A stretch of DNA of 64,000 bases from Meandrina meandrites (GCA_963693305.1 OY855907.1:35051801-35115800); one strand, 5' to 3'. Counted from the first letter of the stretch, positions 23,701-31,227 are shown. The notes: generated by a model not told the origin, from the sequence alone. A program made the numbers and translations.

Positions 23701-26700
23701 AGTCGTATACATTTTCCTGGGCCTCGAGTCGGCTACATGTGTTTGTTCCGAGTTTTGATTTGTTTGTCGACTGTGTCTTTTGAAACTGGCAGGAAAGACT
23801 TTTTGGTTTTGGTTTTACAATTGAAAACAGCTCTATTGACTCTTTAACAGCTTTTTTATTGCTACCCGTATGTTTAATAAAATGATACATTTGTGTAACA
23901 CACTGCTGATAACTGCAAGTTAGGCGACCTCGTTTTTGGTTTCCATAAAAGCAAAAACGGCGCTTGTAAAACATCTTGAAAATCTACATTTTCCTACCAC
24001 AGGCAGCCCAAGCTCACGTTTCGAGCGGTTGGTAGGTATAAATTGGTGTTGCGTAACACTAGACCGTTGAGAATATTATAAGGCTTTGTATCGGATTTGG
24101 GTCGATTTTGGCCGTATTTATGCTTAAAATACAGTAAATATACAAAATAAACTTACTTTTGCCATTTGCTGTGTCCTTTTGCCTGTTTTGCGTCTTAAAG
24201 TGGTGTTTTAGTCGATTTTTCTCTTCCCTGTTCCTTCCTTCCTAAGACGGAGTCAAGGCGAAACACTGCCATGGCGATCGATCCGCGATCAAGCGGCGAT
24301 TTTTAGCCCGAAAATCGGTCCCAACGGCGTCTTTTCCTTTCTCACATAAAGATCGTTAGCTCTCCTCCTCCCACGAATCCACAGCTTTGGAAAATCTCAA
24401 TGCATACCCTTTGAAATAAACTGATTTCCACGACTAATCCATAGGTTTCGGAGGTCTGCAATTCCTGTGTAATTCGAAGTTGACACGACCGTTTCAAACT
24501 AGGCTTAGCGGCCTGGCCTGGTATCAAATCCACATACGTCCACGGGAGGGAAGGTAAAAATTACTATCCGAAACTTTCTAAGTAATTTTTACCTTCCCTC
24601 CCGTGGACGTATGTGGATTTGATACCAGGCCAGGCCGCTAAGCCTAGTTTGAAACGGTCGTGTCAACTTCGAATTACACAGGAATTGCAGACCTCCGAAA
24701 CCTATGGATTAGTCGTGGAAATCGGTTTATTTCAAAGGGTATGCATTGAGATTTTCCAAAGCTGTGGATTCGTGGGAGGAGGAGAGCTAACGACCTTTAT
24801 GTGAGAAAGGAAAAGACGCCGTTGGGACCGATTTTCGGGCTAAAAATCGCCGCTTGATCGCGGATCGATCGCCATGGCAGTGTTTCGCCTTGACTCCGTC
24901 TTAGGAAGGAAGGAACAGGGAAGAGAAAAATCGACTAAAACACCACTTTAAGACGCAAAACAGGCAAAAGGACATAGCAAATGGCAAAAGTAAGTTTATT
25001 TTGTATATTTACTGTATTTTAAGCATAAATACGGCCAAAATCGACCCAAATCCGATACAAAGCCTTATAATATTCTCAACGGTCTAGTGTTACGCAACAC
25101 CAATTTATACCTACCAACCGCTCGAAACGTGAGCTTGGGCTGCCTGTGTTCCTACTTGACTTTTTTTTACCTTATATTCGATGCATCCATCTGAATAATT
25201 ACGCAGGTTCGCACTTGAATTGTCTGCTGTGAACAACAAAGTAAAACAATTCACCGCTGTAACAATAATATGAACGCAAATTTTCTTCTTAAATTACCAA
25301 ATACAAGAGCACTCGCAACAACGGCGAGTTTATCCAAAAACAACATTCTTTATTTGTTCAAAATCTACCAAAAACTAGACTACGAGCAGCCCCTATTTTT
25401 TCGCAGTCCGTGGAGCGTGAAGCGAAAAAAACAAGAGCGCGCGAAAATTCTGGACGAGACGTTCGTTTCCGCTCGCCTCGTCCCCAATTGTTACGCGCTC
25501 TTTTTTTTCGCTTCACGCACGACGGACTGCGAAAAAGTAGGGGCTGCTCGTAGTCTAACCAAAAACAAATGGAATATTCACAACTGGTTAAATAAGCGTT
25601 AAACCTGAGGCGAGGAAAGGTAACAGAGAGGTCATCTCCTTTCTTATACCTTAAAAAAGTACAATAGTACTCACACTTTGGGATTAAATTAAAATTTATA
25701 TGCTGCTTTAAACATTCAATAAAACGTCATATTTTGAGAAAATGTCACGTCATCGGTGTGGTTGTGCGGTGTGGTTGATGTCAAGACATGGCTGGCATAT
25801 CACAATAAACGGTCACAAAAAAATGATAATTACGATGTGATGTTAAGAAAATTGATCGGTATTGCATAGGTAACTCCTTAGTTAACTACATAATGCAAGC
25901 TTAAAATCGACACTGGTACTTTTCTTCTTCCTGAAGACCAGAAAGGGTGATTTAAATTTAGTTGCCCATGACTGAACGGCAGTATCTACTTACCGTCGAC
26001 GTATGAGGTTAAAACGGCGTGTAAGCTGTCACATTTTCTTGACATTAGTTTCATCTTAGATCTGCTAATGACATAGCAGCGATCCGCAGGTTGTGTTTTG
26101 TCGAGTAGTTCCTTTGATACATTGGCTGGGTTATTGGGTCGAAGGCCCCACTGAGGTTTCCCCATATTGTCGAGTCTGAGCGCAGTCCAGTACTCTTGGT
26201 TGGTTTTTATCCACCTCTGGGCCTCGCAAAGCTCTCCAATGCTGTCAATTTTGGCTAACCCATCTTCATCATCGTTTACAGCCATTGTCCAATTCACTGG
26301 AACACTATCGACTGGTTCGTAGTCTATACAATAAGCATCTAAGAAGTCATAAAGAAGACACGATCTTATACCCCATTTACAGCAAAGCTTAAACACGTTA
26401 AAAGGCTGTTTAAAAACACTCCTTAAAATTGTTTCCTTCACAGAGTTTGCCAACTGATGTTGGTCGACTTCAGATTTAACACAGTGAAAGCACAGGCAAG
26501 AGCTTACTGCAACCCTATACAAAATATAGTCTTTCTTGCTGATTTTCATTTTGTTAAACCTGGTTGAACTAAACATGTTTTGTTGGTGTGAATGGGGCAT
26601 TAATTGCAAATCGTTTTAGTTGATGTTCGTCTGACGTCTGTAACATTTATGCTTCAGTTGATTAGAGACATCCTGTTTCAAAGGAATGGTGAACTCCAAC

Positions 26701-28169
26701 TTATCCCTTTTTAATTAGAATTATTGAAACCTAACGGTTAAAAATGTTAGCTCGAGATTTGATCCTAAACACGTTTTCTTCTAATACTAAATTTAGATTG
26801 TAAGACTTTCATGACTTCAATTTGCACACTCATTTTGTTTTTCTTTGTAGGACATATTTAATTCAAAATCAGTTTGTGCGCCGGATCTTAACATATCGCA
26901 GTACCAGTATTAATATTCTTTAATTTGATTATTGTTCATTAATTGATTCTCAGGCACAAGGCGCTGATGTTGATAACAGATTGAGTTTGATCACATGTCA
27001 TTCTGTTCAAGATTGATTCGCAAGAGCATTTTAAATATCATGTGTTATTGTAAGTGCATCGTGAGGCACAAGGTATTTTATCACAAGGTATTTTATCGCA
27101 AAGTTAAGCTTGGAAAGCTCGTCTCTATCTGTTGGCATGACAACACACTTTGGAATGATGTCAGAAGATAATGACATATGCAGATATATCACGAAAACGA
27201 ACTTAACGATGTTTACAATTTTTGCTGCGAGGTGTTTGCCCTTAAGGAAAATAAATGTATTTTAACGCCCTTATCTCATTCACGCAGGTACAACGAACTC
27301 ATTTCACACAATTCCTGTGCGAGAAATTATTCTGCAAACATATATATTTTGACTAGACAATTCGCGTCCTGTTTGATGTAATTCCCACTTTTAGCGAGGC
27401 ATTTTAATTTTCGCATTTACATGTGTTGACCTTTCATTTTCCGCTGTGCTTTTCCAATTTCAAATGAATCGAACAAATATGGAATGTGAGATATAAAATT
27501 ACCTTTTGTTTTGAACACAAAATATATATGCAAGTCCTAAGTTAATATTTTTTGGCTGAGTTAAATTGGACGAAGGAGAGATAACGAAAGGAAATTAATT
27601 AGAAATATCGGTGAACTAGCATAAAAATACCACCTGCCGAATTATTGAAAGTCCTTTAAGCTTCGAGATAAATGGCTTTTCTGGAAAAAAAATATTTCCA
27701 ATAACTATATAATATAAAATAAACTGGAACGTGTTTTGAAAGCACTTGATATTTATTGAATGGCCTTTACAAATATTAATGTTTCAGGACTCTTGTATAA
27801 GACAAAATACTCCCGGCGTTTTAATTATAAGCTCAAAAACAACTGATCCAAATGCTTTGCAGAGGAGCTATTTTTTTCCCTCCCGACCAAAGAAAGAATT
27901 TTCCGAGATAGGATGCTGAAAATGCCCAGGGAAATACTAAAATACTCAATTATTAATTGGATATAGAGATTACTTTAGTCTGTTTGCATTTTAGTTTTTA
28001 CATTCGCTTGAAACATCACTTTCTTCAAATAATATTTATCACACAGTCCTGTGACTTTCTATGATTCTATTTATGTTAAAAATTGGGAATTATCAAACTT
28101 ACCGTCAACGAAACATACGAAGACAAGAAATACTTTCCAAGGCAGCAAACTATTCCCACTTCGAACCAT
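7068..28169 (-). CDS. Adhesion GPCR gene A with lectin-like and Cys-rich ectodomain (17 exons)
   Basis: The product should be a cell-surface, self-cleaving adhesion-class receptor (GAIN/GPS plus 7TM, class B2). Coding exons in transcript order: 28103-28169, 25994-26506, 23234-23271, 22848-22992, 21674-21802, 21251-21326, 20872-20968, 20268-20326, 19231-19357, 18984-19087, 16950-17052, 16182-16329, 15443-15527, 15102-15168, 14318-14400, 7644-7770, 7068-7328. All junctions have GT/AG signals and compatible phases. The total is 2229 nt, or 742 codons plus a stop. The start ATG is at 28169, followed by a hydrophobic signal peptide. The last large intron (7771-14317) hosts a 6.1-kb retrotransposon; without it and one copy of the flanking repeat it would be about 386 bp. 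I found no helical GAIN subdomain-A exon, although the splice from the Cys-rich exon to the next GAIN exon is in phase. Ligand unknown. Confidence 0.85.
7829..7878. repeat. 50-bp direct repeat, left flank of retrotransposon
   Basis: This 50-bp stretch, starting TACTATTAACG and ending TTAATTTTGC, is identical by eye to 13990-14039. It lies immediately outside the left end of the Ngaro-like element. It is either an unusually long target-site duplication or a product of recombination at insertion. Confidence 0.9.
8072..8641 (+). CDS. Retrotransposon SGNH/GDSL-type hydrolase
   Basis: This 189-aa ORF is a predicted SGNH-superfamily esterase-like hydrolase. Visible blocks: nucleophile Ser12 in VLILGHSFV (block I), Gly in HGIGGRT (block II), LELGTND with Asn75 (block III), and DGVHLS with Asp159 and His162 (block V). 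All catalytic positions are intact. It is a compact, full-domain protein without signal peptide. It is the first ORF of the element and has its own ATG. A splice-acceptor-like tract (TTTTTTAATTTTAG) sits 3 nt before that ATG, so expression from a spliced transcript is possible. The role of these hydrolases in the element life cycle is not known. Confidence 0.9.
   Translation: MTDPRVLILGHSFVHRLHSFIVSASNLTLSLGISEPIVMKWHGIGGRTIAKVLAYDLHVVESFQPHLVILELGTNDLSNLDPTTVGSSLEDLAQVLHSRYGVQRVVVCQTLFRDKATEFNNTVTLLNKYSEVVIPALPYANFWKHRSLWNSSKGIYAKDGVHLSAFGQLKLYRSIRGAVLQSLPTLNLS
8642..9136 (+). other. Spacer between SGNH and Gag ORFs
   Basis: There is no ORF of note. A TATATATAA-like stretch occurs just after the SGNH stop (8643-8651). 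A long pyrimidine tract ending ACAAG lies directly before the Gag ATG and resembles a 3' splice site. Confidence 0.4.
9137..10240 (+). CDS. Retrotransposon Gag-like protein
   Basis: This 367-aa ORF has a basic, Ala/Thr/Arg-rich N-terminus (PPVKRTRSTRASTRAAKTAR) suited to nucleic-acid binding. A middle region of about 150 residues contains W-rich segments (WLTAFNIFVSVY, WDHIHWELWF). A C-terminal Cys/His cluster (about residues 300-335: TCWAFHGGKTCSGC, then VCFKCGSRHPASQC) resembles tandem zinc-binding motifs. It overlaps the pol frame by about 250 nt in a different frame. Presumed to package element RNA; this is inferred from position and motifs. Confidence 0.75.
   Translation: MPPVKRTRSTRASTRAAKTARAPSRPTAPQEQTANSATTTSEKAGMVKVNLEALTASLSAAVQQAVRSALTTASTSGGSLQRKDIVAQVPDVPENLVSQVVETEVSDLTNAGQIPLNTEGTGPRPTTEFRSVAISLAARVNSKTKAKIWAQQYIDLGSLLSIAPSNNSYSLSLKSTNDNSSATPKLCLEPNDKPRRIFNINQWLTAFNIFVSVYTERFNQAAPKLMKYCETVRDISAKGGDWRYYDEQFRFLRQSDPTLFPWDHIHWELWFQTMISTRNISQKAVANSDRDKPPNRVRQQFPKGTCWAFHGGKTCSGCKFEHVCFKCGSRHPASQCPTQYRGKSKTSPAGEQADRPKPQTSNASKSG
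9990..11795 (+). CDS. Retrotransposon reverse transcriptase-RNase H
   Basis: This 601-codon open frame is open from a TTG at 9990; the first in-frame ATG is at 10101 (residue 38). RT motifs: KTDIKSAF with Asp225, LPMG at about 257-260, and the catalytic ILDDFLF with Asp293/Asp294, the LDD variant used by DIRS-order elements. RNase H motifs: LYTDSAG with Asp457, ATLELFP with Glu490, FTDNAA with Asp515 and the late DYLSR with Asp565. All key residues are intact. The frame is +1 relative to Gag, so Pol comes either from frameshifting or from initiation at 10101. It ends 16 nt past the start of the recombinase frame. Confidence 0.95.
   Translation: MPTAIATNHQIVFGSSFPKELAGHFTGVKPVQAANSNMSVSSVGPVTRPASAQLSIAGNLKQVPLANKLTGPSHKPVTPVKVDRLEFFFADYPAHLSSVLLKGFRFGFSIQFYGERKPFESPNLKSALENPQIVSLKLKKELEAGRIAGPFTRPPFKNFRCSPLGIVPKKVPSEFRMIQHLSYPKGSSVNDSIPQEASSVHYATISDAIRVIKRFGSGCFMAKTDIKSAFRIIPIHPADFELLGMKWNNCYYYDKALPMGCSTSCSIFESFSTALEWIAISKLQASAVLHILDDFLFIAATEERCARDLSSFLGLCKYLGVPIATEKTMGPFSTLQFAGITLDSLNMEARLPVDKLQKCHNLLSEFLRKRSVTLRDLQSLIGLLNFACSVFVPGRAFLRRLIDLTTGIQRPTHHIRLTKAAKDDLWVWLQFLELYNGKSFFLDDIWETSNSLELYTDSAGSRGYGAVFGNHWFYGAWPQAWQSINIATLELFPIVVALHIWGPTISNKCVILFTDNAALVDIINKQTSKDKGIMVLVRSLVLCCLRFNILFRSRHIPGFLNKKADYLSRFQVEEFKALTPDADLFPTALPEDLLPERWSIT
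11666..11672 (+). promoter_or_regulatory. Candidate -1 ribosomal frameshift site (TTTAAAC)
   Basis: The pol codons GGT TTT TTA AAC contain T TTA AAC, a canonical X XXY YYZ slippery heptamer in the correct pol frame. The -1 frame is open from about 11660 without a stop through the tyrosine recombinase frame to 12706, and that frame has no near ATG. A downstream stimulatory structure was not demonstrated. Confidence 0.45.
11780..12706 (+). CDS. Retrotransposon tyrosine recombinase
   Basis: About 308 aa when read from GTG at 11780; there is no ATG near the start. An N-terminal helical core-binding domain (TYQRAWSVYSQFC, TISSYISAISYAHK) precedes the catalytic domain. Catalytic residues: Arg149 (GFFRVGEI), His265-x-x-Arg268 (HSFRIG), Trp291 (LGRWKSD) in place of the second His, and nucleophile Tyr299 (FRLYIR). 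All are intact. The enzyme is expected to integrate the circular cDNA. The frame overlaps pol and lies at -1 to it, so a Pol-recombinase fusion or a separate transcript is needed for expression. Confidence 0.95.
   Translation: MVDNLKALLGSSISEGSKKTYQRAWSVYSQFCKRFGGNSIPTLPLDQAAVALFISYLSASKLAPSTISSYISAISYAHKIKNYPDPTKSFLIRKLLSAQSRRGSPDVRLPITRPVLHELISSLRHTTGSAYQRTLYTAMFLIAFYGFFRVGEIAAKTKGSVHSVLQFRQIQFLPNAQESRTAKITISEFKHNISNRPFEIKIQREDSQPFCPLDALIQYCMVRGSGHGPLFCFPDASPVTVGQFNTELHRCLIFCGLDVAHYKSHSFRIGAASHAAEMGFTDAQIRTLGRWKSDAFRLYIRNESLHAN
12722..13109 (+). repeat. Array of five AAGCAGGGGCTT hairpins
   Basis: Five copies centred on AAGCAGGGGCTT (one with AAGCATGGGCTT) lie at about 12722-12747, 12809-12837, 12869-12898, 12979-13009 and 13081-13109. 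Each can form an AAGC/GCTT stem with a 4-nt loop. Outside it, flanks pair as GAGA/TCTC in copies 1 and 3 and GGAA/TTCC in copies 2, 4 and 5, which is compensatory change. They sit between the recombinase stop and repeat B1. Confidence 0.75.
13236..13435 (+). repeat. Split direct repeat B1
   Basis: A 200-bp unit starting GGCCTGTTTTCACGC and ending CATCTACATAAA; it looks identical to B2 at 13790-13989. Confidence 0.95.
13493..13553 (+). repeat. Short tandem repeat of a TTTTAGTATAATAAACA-like unit
   Basis: About three imperfect copies of a 17-19-bp AT-rich unit lie between B1 and A2 of the retrotransposon. Confidence 0.7.
13709..13732 (+). repeat. Split direct repeat A2
   Basis: 24 bp starting AGGAGTTCACATC, with one mismatch to A1 at 7879-7902. 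It lies between B1 and B2 as in Ngaro elements. Confidence 0.75.
13790..13989 (+). repeat. Split direct repeat B2 (right end of element)
   Basis: This second 200-bp B copy ends at the right border of the retrotransposon; the 50-bp flanking repeat begins at the next base. Confidence 0.95.
13990..14039. repeat. 50-bp direct repeat, right flank of retrotransposon
   Basis: Identical by eye to 7829-7878. One copy plus the flanks reconstitutes a short ordinary intron between the ICL3 and TM6 exons of gene A. Confidence 0.9.
14318..19087 (-). CDS. Gene A exons 10-15: TM1 to TM5 and ICL3
   Basis: Exons: 18984-19087 (TM1, ITYIGCALSLIGEV), 16950-17052 (TM2, RINLVTALFLAQ), 16182-16329 (TM3, SVCVLVAVLLHYLYLASFGW then LLEGV), 15443-15527 (TM4, YPVIPVVISLAIG), 15102-15168 (TM5, CWLS then WAFIVPVLL) and 14318-14400 (ICL3, basic REIRNLHEPNPSKMKTF). 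The TM3 Cys and the ECL2 Cys of CWLS form the conserved class B2 disulfide pair. All junction phases agree. Confidence 0.9.
14972..15066. mobile_element. 95-bp MITE with 9-bp target duplication
   Basis: Terminal inverted repeats TAGCCTGCG / CGCAGGCTA are flanked by an exact 9-bp direct duplication GTCATATCC (14963-14971 and 15067-15075). A 9-bp duplication is the hallmark of Mutator-like transposases, so this is probably a MULE-mobilised MITE. It lies in a gene A intron. Confidence 0.8.
18436..18512. repeat. (ATC)n then (ATT)n microsatellite in gene A intron
   Basis: A pure ATC/TCA trinucleotide tract passes into ATT repeats between the TM1 and TM2 exons. Confidence 0.95.
19231..19357 (-). 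CDS. Gene A exon 9: GPS cleavage motif
   Basis: The exon encodes TWSSDGC, a second Cys, then CSCNHLTNFAVLM. This is the canonical GPCR proteolysis site, with autocleavage expected between Leu and Thr of HL|T. The remaining part of the tethered agonist (TNFAVLM) follows directly. Acceptor TTTAAG, donor GAG|GTGGGC. Its length of 127 nt is identical to the gene B counterpart. Confidence 0.95.
19425..19740 (+). mobile_element. tRNA-derived SINE, family 2 (plus)
   Basis: A tRNA-like head (GTTGAGCGCGGA, B-box-like AGGATTCGA) is followed by a body sharing TTCTAGTCTTCTCGGA and ATAAACCGTAGGCC with the minus-strand copy at 49380-49790. It lies in the gene A intron between the GPS exon and the exon before it. 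Confidence 0.7.
20268..21802 (-). CDS. Gene A exons 5-8: GAIN domain
   Basis: Four exons: 21674-21802, 21251-21326, 20872-20968 and 20268-20326. They encode the beta-sandwich part of the GAIN autoproteolysis domain. Diagnostic strings are VKKVPKGFP, VVAVVLHSM (the usual VVVS-MLYKN-type strand), FTLNSDVVGVVL (the usual LNSxVIxxxI strand) and KCVFW, the first GPS Cys/Trp. Splice phases 1-1-2-0-2 equal those of gene B, and the 76-nt exon has the same length in both genes. Confidence 0.85.
20644..20700. repeat. (TTGA)n microsatellite
   Basis: About 14 tandem TTGA/ATTG units. A shorter tract of the same unit occurs at about 7430-7482. Confidence 0.95.
21056..21137 (-). mobile_element. SINE family 1 fragment
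   Basis: The reverse complement carries GGGAGGTCATGGGTTTGC followed by a body like the SINE at 6077-6238. It is a truncated copy in a gene A intron. Confidence 0.6.
21970..22232. mobile_element. hAT-like MITE, about 0.26 kb
   Basis: Ends are inverted repeats CAGGG(G)TGCTTACCATTTAC / GTAAATGGTAAGTACCCTG, with CAG/CTG termini like hAT elements. I did not find an 8-bp target duplication, so the class is tentative. It lies in a gene A intron. Confidence 0.5.
22848..23271 (-). CDS. Gene A exons 3-4: six-cysteine extracellular module
   Basis: A 38-nt exon (23234-23271) and a 145-nt exon (22848-22992) join in phase 0. Together they encode about 61 residues with six cysteines in the pattern ECS, WSC, GSC, SCC, TYC, followed by an Asp-rich end. 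Both exons have good acceptors (TTTCAG, TTAACAG) and donors (GGGCAG|GTAAGT, G|GTAAGT). The spacing does not match the EGF, ShK, TSP1, sushi or WSC patterns I know. I do not recognise the domain. Confidence 0.65.
23998..25148. mobile_element. 1151-bp foldback element with equal 568-bp arms
   Basis: Left arm 23998-24565 and right arm 24581-25148 are reverse complements of equal length around a 15-bp loop. Ends are CACAGGCAGCCC / GGGCTGCCTGTG, flanked by an exact 7-bp duplication TTCCTAC (23991-23997, 25149-25155). A few arm mismatches (for example GCTGTG versus CATAGC) show that the arms have diverged. Mirror-image open frames in the two arms are a by-product. It lies in a gene A intron. Transposase family not assigned. 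Confidence 0.9.
25376..25557. mobile_element. 182-bp foldback MITE with 9-bp target duplication
   Basis: Termini TAGACTACGAGCAGCCCC and their reverse complement continue inward as a long stem. An exact 9-bp direct duplication ACCAAAAAC flanks it (25367-25375 and 25558-25566), pointing to Mutator-like mobilisation. It lies in a gene A intron. Confidence 0.85.
25994..26506 (-). CDS. Gene A exon 2: N-terminal Cys-rich segment plus C-type-lectin-like domain
   Basis: The 513-nt exon starts at a TTGCAG acceptor and ends at a G|GTAAGT donor, both phase 1. Its first third is a Cys-rich segment (CLCFHC, then LCCKWG and later single Cys) that I do not recognise. The remainder resembles a divergent C-type lectin fold: an alanine/lysine helix, an EYWTALRLDN strand in place of the usual FWIGL, a QWGL strand, and two late cysteines (DRCYVIS, RKCDS). 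No EPN/QPD or WND calcium-sugar motif is visible, so sugar binding is not predicted. Confidence 0.65.
28103..28169 (-). CDS. Gene A exon 1: signal peptide
   Basis: ATG at 28167-28169 begins a 22-codon exon with a basic start and a hydrophobic core reading VFLVFVCFV. It ends at a consensus donor (G|GTAAGT) in phase 1, matching the phase-1 acceptor at 26506. The layout mirrors the signal-peptide exon of gene B. Confidence 0.8.
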
Positions 28170-29157
28170 TCTTGATCTGCCGGCTATGCCAAAGGATAAA
28201 CTTTATTAGTACATATCCATAAATTAAATCTGCCTGTCAAAAGATCCATTAAGGAAACCGAACCAGCAGTCGCTGAAGCTTTTAGCTCTGATGGCGCTCT
28301 TCCGACGAAACAGATCAATTTTCGAAATTCACACGGCAAACTCTTTTTGAGAAATAATGTGTTTGGATCATCAGCACTCTCGCTAACGTTATTTTTAAAA
28401 TTGCTCTTAAACTTACCTCCTCTTTCATTTTATCTGCGTCATTTTTATCTATGATCAATTTATGTGCATTTTATTGGAAATGACTAACTAATATATGAAT
28501 GCATTTTCCTTTGAGCAAAGTTCTCTCTAGTCGCCGAAGATAAAAAGGTAATTTTTAGTTTATAGTATTTGGAACTGATATCTCAAGATATAAGGTGAAA
28601 CTTGCGTTTATACGTAAATTCTGCACTTATTTAAATACCAAAAAGATAGCACTAAATACCATATAATTGTGGAACGTGACGAATTTTACATTGCCTTCAT
28701 GATGTTTGCCTGTCCGGCCTTTTCTCTTAATACAACATGTAATTGCCCCTTCCTCAAGTTCGCAAATTATTACCGCCATGATTTTTTCGGTTTTCATTAA
28801 ACTATGAAATATCCCATCCTCAGAGAGAAGGAAACGCTTGTGGTAAAGGCTGGTTCGATTTCCATTGAAATAACCGAGACATTTATATAATCCATCAGCT
28901 ATTGAGCAAATGAGTTAAGTGCGGGTTTGATGTTACGGCAAATTAGACAACAGTTGAATTACACATTTTTTTTCATCGGGTCCTCTAGAAAAATAACTAA
29001 GTTGTACAGAGGATTTTTGAGTTTAATCAGAGCTACAAAGAGTCACAATTGCAAGAGCCGAAGGCTTGCTTGGAACCACGATTTAATTAAGAAAGTGGCT
29101 TTCCGTCATTACTTTTATTAATTGTCTTCTCATAAATGCCCGTTTCAGCTGACTTAT
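28170..29157. other. Upstream region of gene A
   Basis: This is 5' flank, expected to hold the gene A promoter and 5' UTR. No core promoter element or exon could be recognised with confidence. Confidence 0.4.
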
Positions 29158-29702
29158 AGTACGTCTACTGGCAAACAGGATTTTATGCAATGACGTAAAA
29201 GTGGCTACCGTTTCCGAAGAGAAATGTATCCACTAAATGAACCAAAAAAAAAGAACGCAGATTTGAATATTTTTCTTAAAGATGCTTTGAATAATGAGCT
29301 TGTAAAGAACCTCGTTTAATTTTTCGTACAAAAGGCTCTGTATTCCCTCGCGTGTATAATCGATAAGATATCTTTGGTGTTAAGCTGCTTCATTTTGTAT
29401 TCATCGCAGCAGGACTTGTATTTTGACCTGTCTGTAATTTGCATTTTAAAATGCAATATGGTTCTATTTGCAGCTGGTGACTGTATTTCTCAGTTGTGAA
29501 ATTATTTATGAGATGCTCAACTGATACTATGCTTATAGTTAACGAAAAAAAAAAAAAAAAAAACTCGAGGCAGCAGAGGAAATATAAACACACGACATTT
29601 TCTATGTAGGTTCTACTCAACAATTAGACTTTGTGGACCGCAAGTCCAGTCAGCTATGTGAAACTGTTCATTAGCCTTTCAAAGGAACTAACCGTCACCA
29701 AC
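29158..29702 (+). repeat. Segmental duplication, copy 1
   Basis: This block resembles 30271-30793 in order and sequence, with shared words such as GTCTGTAATTTGCATTTTAAA, AACTCGAGGC, GGAAATATAAACAC and TTCATTAGCCTTT. The copies are diverged and carry indels. Confidence 0.75.
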
Positions 29703-30270
29703 GGATTATACATCTTGAAAGAAGTATCCTCAATTTTTCATGGTCGTTCTTCGCATTCATTCCAATCTCTTCAGGTCTTAGCCTTCCTTGCTACTTTATA
29801 AGCATTTGCCCTCGATTTTAATGTAGCTCGTTTGTACTTTGCCAAATTAAAGTTGAATCGTGAAAAAGCTCTTTTAGTACTGAAATATAGACCAAGGTGA
29901 CATGCGTGTCAAAGTGTTTTAGTAGCTCCAGGTCCAGCCGCAGTCAGCTGTGTCACGGCGTGGGTAGAAGTCGTGCAAATGGTTTTTAAAATGCTGAAAT
30001 GGGAAGGGGAATAAGGGGAAGGGAAACGATTGTCAGTGCCCCTCTTATGGCAAAGCCTTATTACGTTTTCCGCGCTTAATACTGAAATGGAACCACACAT
30101 ACTTGTCTGTTTACTCCCAGTATTACTAGAGCGACATAATTTTATCAATGTTGCTTCCAGTGTTGGGAAATTGAGGCAAATACCCCCACCCGACCCTGGG
30201 GGGCTCCAAATTTGAAAGGGATGCGGAGGCCCATTGTCTCACTTAGTGGTGTAAATTACAGATTTTTTTT

Positions 30271-30793
30271 TAGCACGTCTATTGGCCGATATAGGTCTTC
30301 CATGAAACTGGCAGTTTCCACGGACAGATGGAACCACTAGACAAACCAACAAAGAACGTAGTTTTGAATGTTAAGAGCTCTGAAATGAGCTACTCAAGAA
30401 CCTCTTCTTCGCACAGAGGGCGATGTCAGTAAGCTTTGCCTCGCGTGCACCATCGATTAAATTGTTTTCGCGTTTGCTAATTGAAACTGCTTAATGTTTA
30501 TTCAGCTGCAGGACTGGCTCGTTGACAAGTCTGTAATTTGCATTTTAAATGGTTCTATTAACTTAGTTTTGATTTTTTTTTTTTAAGAGAAACCCAATAT
30601 CGTATGCTAGCGAGCATAAAAACAACTCGAGGCCACATTAGGGAAATATAAACACTCAACAGACGTTCAATTTAGGTTCCATTAAAAAATAGACTATTTG
30701 GAGCAAATAGTGATCTTAATGATACACAAACAACCAGTCAGCTGTGCGATATTGTTCATTAGCCTTTTTAAAAGGAACTAAACGTCCCTAAGG
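30271..30793 (+). repeat. Segmental duplication, copy 2
   Basis: Diverged direct duplicate of 29158-29702, offset by about 1.1 kb. Similarity stops at about 30793, where a LINE fragment begins. Confidence 0.75.
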
Positions 30794-30799
30794 GTGCTC

Positions 30800-31227
30800 A
30801 GGGAGGAAAGCCAATAACGTTTAGTCTCGATATCTCCTTTACGATTTCACGTGATTTGAATGTTTCGTTAATCCCCCAGCAAGTCCCTAAGATTTGGAAG
30901 ACTGCAAATGTGCAACCTATTCCTAAGGAGACCAATATTCCTGCTTTAGCCCAGCTTAGACCGATATCAGTCACTGACATTATAATGGGAATTTTTGAAA
31001 GGTTAATCCTTGATTTCGAATTGAGGAAACCAGTTTCCGGCTTTATTCATTCAGATCAATTTGCCTATAAGAAGGATTGTGGAACTGAGACTGCCCTATT
31101 ACTGCCCTATCACTTTTGGATGAGATGGCTTGATAACCATTCTAACTTTGTTAGAGTTCTGTCTTTTGACTTAAACCAGCTAAAGAGAAATAAACAGAAA
31201 ATCCACTATGCCTCTGTTTTAGAATAG
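30800..31227 (+). pseudogene. Non-LTR retrotransposon (LINE) reverse transcriptase fragment
   Basis: A translated fragment carries typical LINE RT_1 signatures: VPKIWKTANVQPIPK, LRPISVTD, IFERLIL, DQFAYKKDCGTETALL and VRVLSFDL, just short of the expected catalytic region. The frame stays open from about 30808 but loses family resemblance after about 31176 and stops at 31225. No catalytic Asp-Asp motif or endonuclease is present. It is a 5'- and 3'-truncated dead copy of a CR1/RTE-like element; the clade is uncertain. Confidence 0.8.

Noticed and set aside
24342..24804. Two nearly identical 63-aa frames in opposite orientation
   Set aside because: They are mirror images created by the arms of the 1151-bp foldback element, not duplicated genes.
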